A stretch of DNA of 32,556 bases from the IMG/VR virus record IMGVR_UViG_3300008259_000095, positions 1 through 32,556 of that record; one strand, given 5' to 3'. The stretch is from a virus. The notes below the pieces were generated by a model. The model did not search any database and was not told where the DNA came from. It saw only the letters and a list, made by a program, of their open reading frames with translations. Shown piece by piece: positions 1-7,906 of the stretch; the first letter of the stretch is position 1, and every line of letters begins with the position of its first letter. The translations under genes and the position numbers were made by a program.

Positions 1-60
1 GGCTACTGCCAAACCTTTGATGAAATCGTTAACATTCAAATTCAGAAACGTGCTGTTCAT
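1..60 (-). CDS. Holin, 5' fragment at the window edge (full copy at 32275-32502)
   Basis: The first 20 codons of the holin gene, starting with ATG at 60-58 and running off the left edge of the window. It is the same gene as the complete copy at 32275-32502, duplicated only because the window repeats 114 bases. It should not be counted as a second gene. Confidence 0.9.
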   Translation of the reverse strand, partial: MNSTFLNLNVNDFIKGLAVA

Positions 61-114
61 AATTGTCTATTTTTCGAGTTGAGAAATACGATGTTCGTGA
101 TCCTTTACATTTTC
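1..114. repeat. Direct terminal repeat, left copy (114 bp, identical to 32443-32556)
   Basis: Bases 1-114 are identical to bases 32443-32556. The repeat cuts through two genes: the holin start lies at 58-60 here and again at 32500-32502, and the XhlA-like gene that follows ends at 67. Joining the ends restores an uninterrupted gene order, so the molecule is circular or circularly permuted, with a unit length of 32,442 bp. A repeat that sits within coding sequence looks more like an assembly overlap of a circular or permuted genome than a true packaged terminus. Confidence 0.95.
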
Positions 115-276
115 TTTTATCTGCTCCAAATCCTTTGACACAGCCACATCAGACATCAAAATACCCTGCACTATCTTTTCAAATCTATCTAATCGCTTAA
201 TAAATTGATTTGATACAAATCCAATAAGAGCGATTACAATCCCGATTAAAACATTTGTCATCATTGCCGTTGTCAT
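67..276 (-). CDS. Small membrane protein with coiled coil, XhlA/holin-accessory-like
   Basis: A 69-residue protein with one hydrophobic segment near the N-terminus (about residues 6-24, rich in Ile, Val and Leu) followed by a charged, heptad-like helix (about 27-69) ending in a typical coiled-coil tail (residues 55-69). This layout resembles hemolysin XhlA-type proteins, although XhlA usually has its membrane segment at the C-terminus. Such proteins sit beside holins and help disrupt the membrane. It starts with an ATGA overlap on the upstream gene (stop at 273) and lies directly upstream of the holin across the junction, so it belongs to the lysis cassette. The start ATG is at 276-274; a second ATG five codons in is also possible. 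Function is inferred from topology and position only. Confidence 0.6.
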   Translation of the reverse strand: MTTAMMTNVLIGIVIALIGFVSNQFIKRLDRFEKIVQGILMSDVAVSKDLEQIKENVKDHEHRISQLEK

Positions 277-467
277 AGGTTGTTATATATTAAAGTTTGA
301 GCGTGAGCAGGTATATCTTCGTCTACTATTTCAAAGTTTTCAGGGTGTTCTACAATAGATGGATGTTGCTCTAATGGCAAATTCCAATCATTTGTATATA
401 CTACGTTATATGCAATAAGCTCGCCAATTTTATTATTTAACTCAAGTTTTTGTCTTATATGTATCAT
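273..467 (-). CDS. Hypothetical acidic protein between fibre and lysis genes
   Basis: A 64-residue acidic protein that I do not recognise. It has no membrane segment or signal peptide. The C-terminal half contains a Glu-, Pro- and His-containing stretch (about residues 35-57). Its start overlaps the fibre stop as ATGA and its stop overlaps the next start in the same way, so it is translationally coupled on both sides. That position, immediately after the fibre, would suit a fibre-assembly chaperone or an attachment accessory, but nothing in the sequence proves this. Confidence 0.6.
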   Translation of the reverse strand: MIHIRQKLELNNKIGELIAYNVVYTNDWNLPLEQHPSIVEHPENFEIVDEDIPAHAQTLIYNNL

Positions 468-2068
468 TGTGCAAAATATTGTATTGTTGCGTTCATAATT
501 CTATATGATGCGTTATTAGCTTGATTAATTACAACCTCATAATCATTTGTCAAACCTGTGTTTTGTCTTAAAAAAACTTTTGAAAAAACAGTTGCTACAC
601 CTGTTGTAGATGATACCATATAACCGCTACCATAACAAATGATTTCATTATTTGAAGTTAATCCAGTTGGTAAAATTGGAGCAGGTAAACCATCAGGCAA
701 TTCCATTGCTACCTGACTGATAGTACCATTATTTGCATAGGTTAATGTTATATGCAATGTAACGAGGTTGCCAACCTGCGACCATCTAAATGAATGATTT
801 ATTGATCCACTTGGATTTAATGTGCCTGTAAATCCTATTGAATCAGAATAGGTTTGATTTCCAAACTGCTTAAATATTTGTGCAGTAGGATTTGCAGCAG
901 ATGTTGTGTTATTACCCATAAAGGAATTAGCAGGTAATGATTTTTGCTGCAAATTGCTCGTATCTGTTGTATTGAATTTTGCGTTAATTCTATTGCTTAA
1001 AGAAATCGTATCTGATGCGGATAATTTTGCATTAATACGACTGCTCAAAGATGCCGTATCTGATGGTTTCAAATAACGTGTTCCTATTGCGTTTGTTATT
1101 GTTACATCGTGCCAAAGTGAATCCACTCTGCTAAATTGTAACAAAACAGAATCGGCAGGAACTAATGGAATTGACACATCTGATAACTCATCTAACTGCC
1201 ATCCGTTTTCTATCTTAATTTCAATGCTGCCGAGTGTTGGGTGCGCTCGTGTAATACTTCCTATCTTACAAATGTGAAATGGCGATAGTGGCTTAGTGGT
1301 TGTCAACCCTCCTGCCGTTGTTGGAGAAAGATAAACTATATCACCATCAGTAAATGATGATGTAGGTAAATTTAACCCTGTAATATTCCCTGCCTGTATT
1401 ATTATGCCTGATGAATTATCTGCTATATCATCAGCAACAAGTGCAAATGTTTTGTAACTATTATCCTCATTGTTCGCCTGTGCTTTTGCTATCGTTGGTA
1501 AATTAGATGAATGCCTACCGCTTATATAAACAACGCTGCCCTTTGCAATAGTCGCACCTGTATTATTGTAAACATTAGTAATCAACCTTTTTGCATTTGT
1601 TGAATTGTATATTGATGCTATGTCGGTTGTTGTAGTTCCTTTGATAACTCTTATTGATGAATCATTGATTGATGTAACAGATTTTACAAATTGATTTGTT
1701 GTGTCTGCAATAGTTAAATAATTGCTTAACATAGATGCAGTATCTGTATACTTAACACGCTCATCAATACGATTGCTTAAAGATGTAGTATCTGTACTGC
1801 CACCGCCACCGCTTACCTGCGACCAAGCCTGAGTTTTTGGGTTGTATTGATAAAATCTATTGTTACACGAATCAAACGCAATAGCCGCTCTGCGTGTTGT
1901 AAATTGAACACTCTTTAATGTAGGAACACCGCACGTTGTAGGTATTTGCAAAGTAGAATCAAATACCATTCTATTTGCCTGATAACCATACTGAGGCATC
2001 AACTGATAAACCTGTGCAGATGATTGCAAACAAAATAAAACAAATAGTATCGTTATTAATTTTCTCAT
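464..2068 (-). CDS. Tail-fibre-like protein with an N-terminal signal peptide
   Basis: A 534-residue protein beginning with a textbook Sec signal peptide: basic MRK, a hydrophobic core, and an SAQ cleavage site near residue 19. The mature N-terminus contains a Cys-containing block that I associate with Bacteroidota phage fibres (about residues 20-85), then a Gly-rich linker. Motifs of the type DTxSLSNRIxxK recur about three to four times before and after a central beta-rich domain (about 165-300) that begins NNTGATIAKGSVVYISG. That central domain resembles repeated domains of phage tail fibres. The C-terminal region (about 395-534) is also beta-rich and may be a receptor-binding tip. It lies between the head-completion genes and the lysis genes, where distal fibres are common. 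The signal peptide is odd for a virion protein and leaves open a role on the host envelope. Confidence 0.75.
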   Translation of the reverse strand: MRKLITILFVLFCLQSSAQVYQLMPQYGYQANRMVFDSTLQIPTTCGVPTLKSVQFTTRRAAIAFDSCNNRFYQYNPKTQAWSQVSGGGGSTDTTSLSNRIDERVKYTDTASMLSNYLTIADTTNQFVKSVTSINDSSIRVIKGTTTTDIASIYNSTNAKRLITNVYNNTGATIAKGSVVYISGRHSSNLPTIAKAQANNEDNSYKTFALVADDIADNSSGIIIQAGNITGLNLPTSSFTDGDIVYLSPTTAGGLTTTKPLSPFHICKIGSITRAHPTLGSIEIKIENGWQLDELSDVSIPLVPADSVLLQFSRVDSLWHDVTITNAIGTRYLKPSDTASLSSRINAKLSASDTISLSNRINAKFNTTDTSNLQQKSLPANSFMGNNTTSAANPTAQIFKQFGNQTYSDSIGFTGTLNPSGSINHSFRWSQVGNLVTLHITLTYANNGTISQVAMELPDGLPAPILPTGLTSNNEIICYGSGYMVSSTTGVATVFSKVFLRQNTGLTNDYEVVINQANNASYRIMNATIQYFAQ

Positions 2069-2493
2069 ATAGGGAAATCGCAGTTATTAAATTGTCCAGT
2101 TGTAAATATGTTAAATGTCAAAGTTACCCCACTCAAATAATCCTCGAACTTTTCACTTATCGCATCCCATCTAATATTTGAATCAATCGTTATGGTCCTG
2201 TCCTGTCTAAGTGCCATTACTATATCATTCGCTAATTGATGTTGGTCGCTAATAACCTCCTGTTCAAATTCACCCTCCACACCGCTTTTATCCAAAAACC
2301 AAAACTGAATTGAATAAACCAAATCACGCCCTGCGTTTATCTGTCCGTTATTGATATTAAACAAGGCAACAGGGAACTGCGGCATATTAGCGTAACCTAT
2401 CCACTCCGTTGGAGTTGCAAACCTTGTCGTTTTTATTATTACGTTGCTTGTCAGCAGGTCGGTTATCTTTGTTATTATTTGGTTGTATGTCAT
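2065..2493 (-). CDS. Putative tail-completion / head-tail connector protein
   Basis: A 142-residue protein with an N-terminal helix-rich part and beta strands, containing a block around residues 65-110 with SDQHQLANDIVMALRQDRT. Size and layout (start like MTYNQIITKITDLLTS, then a small alpha/beta domain) resemble tail terminator or tail-completion proteins that cap the tail tube. It sits directly downstream of the connector gene and upstream of the fibre (ATGA-type overlap at 2065-2068), consistent with a neck or tail-end role. No enzymatic motif is present. The function is inferred from size, fold impression and position. Confidence 0.55.
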   Translation of the reverse strand: MTYNQIITKITDLLTSNVIIKTTRFATPTEWIGYANMPQFPVALFNINNGQINAGRDLVYSIQFWFLDKSGVEGEFEQEVISDQHQLANDIVMALRQDRTITIDSNIRWDAISEKFEDYLSGVTLTFNIFTTGQFNNCDFPI

Positions 2494-2545
2494 TAAATTT
2501 CTGCTTTACTTTTTCTATCCATTCCTTTTTATATCCTTTGCTCAT
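2387..2545 (-). CDS. Possible 52-residue basic protein overlapping the tail-completion gene
   Basis: An ATG at 2545-2543, just past the stop codon of the connector gene (2549-2551), opens a 52-codon frame ending at 2387. The first 19 residues (start MSKGYKKEWIEKVKQKFN) look like a natural basic helix. The rest is Asn- and Lys-rich and overlaps the start of the 142-residue gene in another frame. Tight spacing after the upstream stop argues for translation; the low-complexity tail argues against a conserved protein. It may be a short leader peptide coupling translation. Confidence 0.35.
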   Translation of the reverse strand: MSKGYKKEWIEKVKQKFNDIQPNNNKDNRPADKQRNNKNDKVCNSNGVDRLR

Positions 2546-2548
2546 AAA

Positions 2549-3340
2549 TTATCTGTATAAAAATGTAAATAGTTCTCCTGCCATCGCAACATCGCCTGTG
2601 GGTAAAGTAACAACCCCTCCAACGATTTGTAAATAACCTGTGTCAGCTGTTGCCGTTTGTGTGATGCCTTTCGCTAATCCGCCACGTGATGCAAATAAAA
2701 CTGTTCGACCTGCTAAGGTTGAAAGGCTAAAAGTAGATTCACCACCTGTTGCCGTGTAATAAACAATATCAGGAGCGGAGTAACCCGATGATGAATTTAC
2801 ATATTTGCTCGTTTCAGGTATGTAAGCATTGCCCAAATATATCGGACACGTGTAACCCTTTTCCTCAGGAAAAATAATATCTAATCCGCTACCATAATTC
2901 AAATATTCAAAATAGAGGGTGTAATTTTCCTGTAAATATTTTATTAATCGCGTTTTGTAAAACTCCGCCAAACTCAAATACTTTTGCTCAATCAATTCTA
3001 AATCTGCCCTACTCGGTGGTGCTGATTCCTCTGATGTCTTTTGTAAAAATCCTTTGCTGAATAATTGAAATCCCATTGTCATCGGTAACATACTCATCGT
3101 GTACCAAATCAAACAATCTGTGATGTAATCATTAAGCAAAATAACCTCATTTGCATTTAGATTATTAGCAACCACACCCGACTGCAAACGCTGATATAAT
3201 TTGCTACCCAATGCAGGCTGAATATACATATCACCTGCTACCTTTACCATCGGGAAAATCTGTTTGCCATCAATCTGATTTGATGCGCCTGTTCTTTCCT
3301 TGAAAGTTTGCTCCGTAATAAATAGGATATTTTTACTCAT
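2549..3340 (-). CDS. Head-tail connector (adaptor-like) protein
   Basis: A 263-residue protein, largely alpha-helical over residues 1-160 (including a membrane-like but probably buried segment around 75-95), followed by a shorter beta-rich C-terminal part (about 195-263). The order of an N-terminal block resembling ITEQTFKERTGASNQIDGK and a later tyrosine-rich helix fits a family that I know next to portal genes in Bacteroidota phages and that is often annotated as a head-tail adaptor. Its start overlaps the portal stop by 8 nt, so the two are translationally coupled. It probably docks below the portal and joins head to tail. The exact connector class cannot be assigned from sequence alone. 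Confidence 0.6.
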   Translation of the reverse strand: MSKNILFITEQTFKERTGASNQIDGKQIFPMVKVAGDMYIQPALGSKLYQRLQSGVVANNLNANEVILLNDYITDCLIWYTMSMLPMTMGFQLFSKGFLQKTSEESAPPSRADLELIEQKYLSLAEFYKTRLIKYLQENYTLYFEYLNYGSGLDIIFPEEKGYTCPIYLGNAYIPETSKYVNSSSGYSAPDIVYYTATGGESTFSLSTLAGRTVLFASRGGLAKGITQTATADTGYLQIVGGVVTLPTGDVAMAGELFTFLYR

Positions 3341-5312
3341 CTTTTTTCTTCATTAATTTTGATGACCAACGATGCCTGCAATATGGTCTATTTTCACCAT
3401 CTATATTATACCATCCGCCTCTACGATCCCAAACACTATAACCAACACGCTCAGAAATGCTTTCTATATCGCTCCTGCTCCACGTCTTACGCTCACTTAA
3501 TTCTAACATTTTTATACAAAAATCTCTATTTCTGTTATCTCGTGGCCCAACATATGAATAACGAATAACTAACTTTGTAACTTTGCTTTTCTTACCCGGT
3601 AACTCCGATGCAGGTTTTAACACCTCATAAACAGGCTCAGCGTTTATCTTAGATGGTATTGATTTTATTATATTTCTTTCAACGAAATCATTAATAATAT
3701 CAATAACCAAATCCGTGTCCAGTTTCAAAGTTCGTGCGATAATGATAGGAGTTATATTTTTATCCTTCGTTATCAATGTCAAAATATCTGCCTGCGCCTG
3801 AGTTAAATTATCTGCAAAATATTCACGATAACTTTCACGTGCTACCTCAGTATAATTTTTTTTTTCATCACCGCAGTTTTCAAACTCCAATATCAAACGC
3901 TCATCTTCAGTTAGTGAAAACTTTTGTACCTCATCCTCAGTTAACGGATTGTCATCTATTCCTAAAAATGTATCTACATCAGAATCAGAAAAACCAAATC
4001 CATTTTTAAGCATTAGTGTTGCCTGTGCTTTGCTTAGTTTGCCGTTCCCAAACTGCCTAACAATTCGCATCACGTTTTGATATTGCCTGCCTGATAAGTT
4101 CCTGATTGCCTCGTTTGCCTTTTGCTCAACTTGCTGAGGTAGTTCACCCGGTAACGCCTGACTGCCATCTGCTGTGATTGCGTTAGATTCTAACGGCTCG
4201 CGCCCCATCAATTCCCTGATTTCATTCTGTGTTAAATTAGCCGCCATAATCGCCTCAGAAAATTCAAACTTCAACGGCTCAACAGGTTGTAAATAAAACT
4301 CGCCTGCCTCTCCTTTCAGATTTCTGAACTGCGTGAAAATCTCATTATATTCCATCTGCCTTTCCTGTACATAAACATTATTGAAAACCTCGTATGCCTC
4401 ACGGATTTCGTTTCTACTTCCTAACTGCCCATCAACTTTAACGCCAAACAATGTAGGCGATACGACCTGATGGCATATCATTATTTCGTTAGTGATGAGA
4501 TTATTTACATTCGTGAAATCCTCTTTTGTAAGCATTGTATTACCGAGATTAACAATCTCAGCAGCGTTATCTTTGCTCTTATTGAACATTATCACTAAAC
4601 GCTTACCCTCATCGCCTGTAAACTTTTTGAGCAAACCTCTTTCAACTTCGCCCTTATGTTCCTCGTTAACAGGATCGCCATTGTTTAAGTTAATCAAAGT
4701 GCTACCTACAAAACCCTGATTAGCATTACCGAGAATATGCCTGCTTACCTTTATGTCTGATTCAATGTAATTTAATCCCTGATAATATGAAGGCAATGGG
4801 TAAACCTCACTTAGTGGATTGTATTCACGCTTAAAATAAATTTGTGAGCCGTATTTATCGTTCATATTAAACGCAGGATATTCACGCGGCTTTTCCTTAA
4901 AATCGCTCCAATCGTTTTTAACGTAATACAAACTCAAATCTTTGTTAACCCTAACCTTTGCGAAATCTATGTGATAAACCTCAGCAATCTGCCCTATACG
5001 ATTCCAAATAACCTGTAAATAATAACCACGATATAACTCATCATCCTTTATACATTTCTTTACTATCTGATTCCACGTTTCGCCTCTGCTATTCGCAGTT
5101 CCTGCATCCTCAAAACCTTTGCCGTATATGTATGTGCATTTGCTCTTAACTATCGCTCCGTGCTTTGGCGATTCGTTATATAGAGATAACAGATAATTAG
5201 GATAATCGTTATTCTTTCCAAATTCTACGTAAGAATACTTACCCTTTTTTTCCTCAAATTTTGGCTGCTGAGCGTGGTCAAATTTGATTACTATGTGTTT
5301 GTAATTATCCAT
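3333..5312 (-). CDS. Portal protein with a C-terminal extension
   Basis: A 659-residue portal, the dodecameric ring at the packaging vertex through which DNA enters and leaves the head. The N-terminal 370 residues carry the portal core, with an early DYPNYLLSLYNESPKHGAIV block and an ICHQVVSPTLFGV segment at about 280-290 followed by the conserved stem-helix region. Residues about 375-590 are an extra region with acidic helices. The last 70 residues form a small Arg-, Trp- and Cys-rich domain (WSRSDIESISERVGYSVW, then CRHRW near the end) that I have seen appended to portal or head-morphogenesis proteins of Bacteroidota phages. The gene lies downstream of the capsid gene, contrary to the usual order. 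The start overlaps the preceding gene by 8 nt. Confidence 0.85.
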   Translation of the reverse strand: MDNYKHIVIKFDHAQQPKFEEKKGKYSYVEFGKNNDYPNYLLSLYNESPKHGAIVKSKCTYIYGKGFEDAGTANSRGETWNQIVKKCIKDDELYRGYYLQVIWNRIGQIAEVYHIDFAKVRVNKDLSLYYVKNDWSDFKEKPREYPAFNMNDKYGSQIYFKREYNPLSEVYPLPSYYQGLNYIESDIKVSRHILGNANQGFVGSTLINLNNGDPVNEEHKGEVERGLLKKFTGDEGKRLVIMFNKSKDNAAEIVNLGNTMLTKEDFTNVNNLITNEIMICHQVVSPTLFGVKVDGQLGSRNEIREAYEVFNNVYVQERQMEYNEIFTQFRNLKGEAGEFYLQPVEPLKFEFSEAIMAANLTQNEIRELMGREPLESNAITADGSQALPGELPQQVEQKANEAIRNLSGRQYQNVMRIVRQFGNGKLSKAQATLMLKNGFGFSDSDVDTFLGIDDNPLTEDEVQKFSLTEDERLILEFENCGDEKKNYTEVARESYREYFADNLTQAQADILTLITKDKNITPIIIARTLKLDTDLVIDIINDFVERNIIKSIPSKINAEPVYEVLKPASELPGKKSKVTKLVIRYSYVGPRDNRNRDFCIKMLELSERKTWSRSDIESISERVGYSVWDRRGGWYNIDGENRPYCRHRWSSKLMKKKDE

Positions 5313-5679
5313 TGTATGTTACAAAAGTATTATTTTGTCCTGAATATTTTGTTGGCTCAAACTCACTCACACCGCTAAGATACATCAAACCAGTTTCAAC
5401 AGGCACACTATCCGTATCTATTGTGTTAATATTATTTGAGGATGTTTGATAACATTTGTAAGTCCAAAAACCTTCCTCAGCATTCGCAAAATATGTGTTA
5501 ACGACCAAATTCATTTTCATATACCTATCAGTCGTGCTGATGTCATTAAACATAAAAGAAACTACATCCTGCGTTATTCTATTTGTAAAGAAAATCCCAA
5601 CGTAATAATCAGGATCAGTTAAATTTTCTTTTGCCGTTATGTAGATAGGTATCGTTTGACCTTTTGCGATTGTAATCAT
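5305..5679 (-). CDS. Beta-rich structural protein of unknown role
   Basis: A 124-residue protein predicted to be mostly beta strand, starting MITIAKGQTIPIYITAKEN and continuing with alternating hydrophobic and polar residues as in an immunoglobulin-like sandwich. Comparable small proteins occur beside tail genes in Bacteroidota phages, and the N-terminus is reminiscent of baseplate upper-protein N-domains, but I cannot assign it. It is the first gene after the strong terminator at 5684-5714 and is coupled to the portal gene. A tail or neck decoration role is a guess. Confidence 0.5.
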   Translation of the reverse strand: MITIAKGQTIPIYITAKENLTDPDYYVGIFFTNRITQDVVSFMFNDISTTDRYMKMNLVVNTYFANAEEGFWTYKCYQTSSNNINTIDTDSVPVETGLMYLSGVSEFEPTKYSGQNNTFVTYNG

Positions 5680-5683
5680 AATT

Positions 5684-5714
5684 AAAAAACCTCCGACTTT
5701 TAATCGGTCGGAGG
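5684..5714 (-). terminator. Rho-independent terminator after the tail tube gene
   Basis: On the minus strand a perfect 8-bp stem (CCTCCGAC at 5714-5707 with GTCGGAGG at 5697-5690, 9-nt loop) is followed immediately by TTTTTT (5689-5684). It lies between the tail tube gene (ends 5740) and the next gene (starts 5679), so it should reduce transcription into the portal gene. Confidence 0.9.
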
Positions 5715-5739
5715 CATTTCTATTTTGAGTTATTGAGTA

Positions 5740-6279
5740 TTAAGTACCCGGTGTTTCTAATGTTGCTGCAATGTTTGCAGGAACTACTAAGAAATCCTCT
5801 CTTTCTTGTGATGAAAAAGTAAGTAGATAACCATTTCTATCTGCTAATCCAGTACCACTACCTGCCTCTGTTGTTTCAAGTTGCAAACCGAACTCCTTAC
5901 CATACATACGATAAGTACCATCTCCTTCTTTAAGTACAAAAGTAAGACGATTTTTTGCAAGTGTGGTAACGATATTTCTTACATCCGCGCTACGGCTATT
6001 GATAGGAAAAATTACCTGATGAGTATAGAAGAAAGTTCCATTTTCAATAGATGATGTAATTCCGTTATTAGCGGTTGCTGTCGCCCTTGGTATCTCAAAT
6101 TTCCAGAAGCGTTTGCCTGAATTTTTTGTAAGAGCAGATACAACACCTGATGCAGATGTTACACGGCTATTTCCTGATGCGTCATACAACGCAGAATTTT
6201 CTATAAGGTACACTACTTCAACTCCGCCAACGGAGTCTCTACATTCAATAGCGTAGCCACTTTGCACTATACAGGACAT
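5740..6279 (-). CDS. Putative major tail (tube) protein
   Basis: A 179-residue beta-rich protein beginning MSCIVQSGYAIECRDSVGG. It ends with a TFSSQEREDFLVV-type block near the C-terminus, which I associate with tail-tube-like proteins of Bacteroidota phages. Its gene is isolated between two strong terminators (6303-6331 and 5684-5714), right after the major capsid gene. That arrangement suits a protein needed in hundreds of copies, as a siphovirus tube subunit would be. It could instead be a head decoration protein. There is no enzymatic motif. The ATG at 6279 has no Shine-Dalgarno, as usual here. Confidence 0.6.
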   Translation of the reverse strand: MSCIVQSGYAIECRDSVGGVEVVYLIENSALYDASGNSRVTSASGVVSALTKNSGKRFWKFEIPRATATANNGITSSIENGTFFYTHQVIFPINSRSADVRNIVTTLAKNRLTFVLKEGDGTYRMYGKEFGLQLETTEAGSGTGLADRNGYLLTFSSQEREDFLVVPANIAATLETPGT

Positions 6280-6302
6280 ATGATTATTTTTTTAGATTTA
6301 AG

Positions 6303-6331
6303 AAAAAAAAGGTGGTGTTTATTTCACCACC
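6303..6331 (-). terminator. Rho-independent terminator after the major capsid gene
   Basis: On the minus strand a perfect 7-bp stem (GGTGGTG at 6331-6325 with CACCACC at 6317-6311, 7-nt loop) is followed by eight T residues (6310-6303). It lies between the capsid stop (6356) and the tail tube start (6279). Partial termination here would make capsid messages more abundant than downstream ones. Confidence 0.88.
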
Positions 6332-6355
6332 CTTTTATTCAGTTATTGAATTTTA

Positions 6356-7315
6356 TTAGATAGCTGCTTTGAACTTCACACACTCGTTAGTGAACGCTAC
6401 GTTCACACCAACTTTGAAACTTACTTTTGTGCGGATTTCATCGTTATCCTCTGAATACCATACTCTGTAATTTTGCTCCTCACCTTCCAAATCTACTGCC
6501 ATCGCGATGTTAGAAACGCTCATTGCGTAAGCATCTCCAGTTCCGTTAAGTCCGTTAACAGGAACTACCTCGATGTTTGTACCCGGCAGGATGAATGAAC
6601 TTGCGTTAGCATCCTGAGGATTGTAGCTAAACAGATTTAATGCTCTGTAAGCCATAATCAACAAACGATACCAATCATATCCTACAAAGATTTTAACATC
6701 ACCCTTTGCCATTACAGCCGCAGGAATTGCTTTGTAGATACCCTCAGTTGCTGCTACTACGTTTGACTGAGTGATTGTGCTGATAGTTGCAACACCTGTA
6801 AATCCTGATACGTTAGCATCAACAGGACTACCGCCATCAATCAAGGCAGACAATCCATCAAACTTGTTTAGGTTGCCATCGCCTGAAGCAGTTGTACCTT
6901 GCCAAATTGCAGTTTCAAGTTGTGCAGCGATACGTGCGTTTTTCTTAGCAAGGTAAGCAGCAAGGAAATCAGCGTTACCGAAATCTGTGTAATTGCTACC
7001 TGCTTTCAATGCCTCAGCAGTAAATTTCGCCTCAAAGTTCTTAGGGCAAATGGTTTCAGAAATCATAATCTTACCCGGAGTGATTGTTCTCTGAGTAAAG
7101 GTTGTTGTTCCTGATGGATTGTAACCGCAGGCATCTGTTTGAAAGAATGCATCGGTATCCATCAAAGGTATTGCAACAGGCCCTTTTGCACCCGGTATAA
7201 CAACACCTCCATCCATAATGATTTGCTGAGTTCTCGCACCGATTACGGCTGATGTCAAAAGTGGTTTGACAAGTTGTTTAGTATAATCGGAAAGTGATCC
7301 TAATGATAATGCCAT
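6356..7315 (-). CDS. Major capsid protein (HK97-fold type)
   Basis: A 319-residue protein, a typical length for a HK97-fold capsid subunit made without its own scaffolding domain. It opens MALSLGSLSDYTKQLV. It contains a long E-loop-like segment (about residues 60-95) and a spine-helix region around 115-140 (FLAAYLAKKNARIAAQLE). A beta-rich P/A-domain follows (about 200-319), with FVGYDWYRLLIMAYRALNLF near 215. It follows the protease and scaffold genes in the classic head-module order and is followed by a strong terminator. Upstream spacing of 20 nt to the scaffold stop indicates co-transcription. Identification rests on family resemblance, length and context. Confidence 0.82.
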   Translation of the reverse strand: MALSLGSLSDYTKQLVKPLLTSAVIGARTQQIIMDGGVVIPGAKGPVAIPLMDTDAFFQTDACGYNPSGTTTFTQRTITPGKIMISETICPKNFEAKFTAEALKAGSNYTDFGNADFLAAYLAKKNARIAAQLETAIWQGTTASGDGNLNKFDGLSALIDGGSPVDANVSGFTGVATISTITQSNVVAATEGIYKAIPAAVMAKGDVKIFVGYDWYRLLIMAYRALNLFSYNPQDANASSFILPGTNIEVVPVNGLNGTGDAYAMSVSNIAMAVDLEGEEQNYRVWYSEDNDEIRTKVSFKVGVNVAFTNECVKFKAAI

Positions 7316-7334
7316 TGTAATTTAATTTTTGATT

Positions 7335-7892
7335 TTAAGAAAATAGGATATCGTACTTAAATCCTTCTTTATTGTTTGAAAATTTTGATTCTGATTTAAT
7401 CGCTGCATCTGCTACGCCTGTTGGTGCCTCTGCTAAAGTTTGTGTAAGATTCAACAAACCCTCAATTACTTGAGTTGCTTTGTTTAGTCTTGTTTCGTAG
7501 TCGGCAAATTTCTGCTCGTAAGATGCAAATTTAGACTCGTAAGATGCAAACTTTTCGTTTGTAGATGTTTCAAATGCTGAAAATTTAGCAGTCATATCCT
7601 CCTCTTTTTTGGATTCAATTTCTACCTCAATTTCCTGAGCAGGTTTGATTTCCATAATCACACCATTATCGCCCAGTACAATCATTGTGCCATCAGATAA
7701 TGTATGTTCGCCCGCAGGTGCAGGAACGCCCTCAATGGTAACGATACCACCAACGGCTAATTCTGTAACCTCTACTTTTGTTCCATCTTTCAAAGTTGCC
7801 TCAATCATCTTTACTACCTCCTCCTGTTTTGGAGTGTTGACCAATTCATTAAAGGTCAATCTTAATTTTTCAATGATTTCTGTTGCTTTCAT
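7335..7892 (-). CDS. Scaffolding-like protein with heptad repeats
   Basis: A 185-residue protein with a short N-terminal helix (residues 1-30). A small beta-rich, lipoyl-like module (about 30-90, Gly- and Val-rich) follows, then an acidic linker with Glu-Ile-Glu-Val repeats. Next comes a coiled-coil region (about 105-150) with near-identical seven-residue units of the form KFASYEx repeated about four times. Its place between the maturation protease and the major capsid gene, together with the coiled coil, fits a scaffolding protein that directs shell assembly and is removed by the protease. The C-terminal 20 residues are basic and aromatic, as expected for a capsid-binding end. It is co-transcribed with both neighbours (gaps 14-20 nt). 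Confidence 0.7.
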   Translation of the reverse strand: MKATEIIEKLRLTFNELVNTPKQEEVVKMIEATLKDGTKVEVTELAVGGIVTIEGVPAPAGEHTLSDGTMIVLGDNGVIMEIKPAQEIEVEIESKKEEDMTAKFSAFETSTNEKFASYESKFASYEQKFADYETRLNKATQVIEGLLNLTQTLAEAPTGVADAAIKSESKFSNNKEGFKYDILFS

Positions 7893-7906
7893 AATAATAG
7901 ATATAT

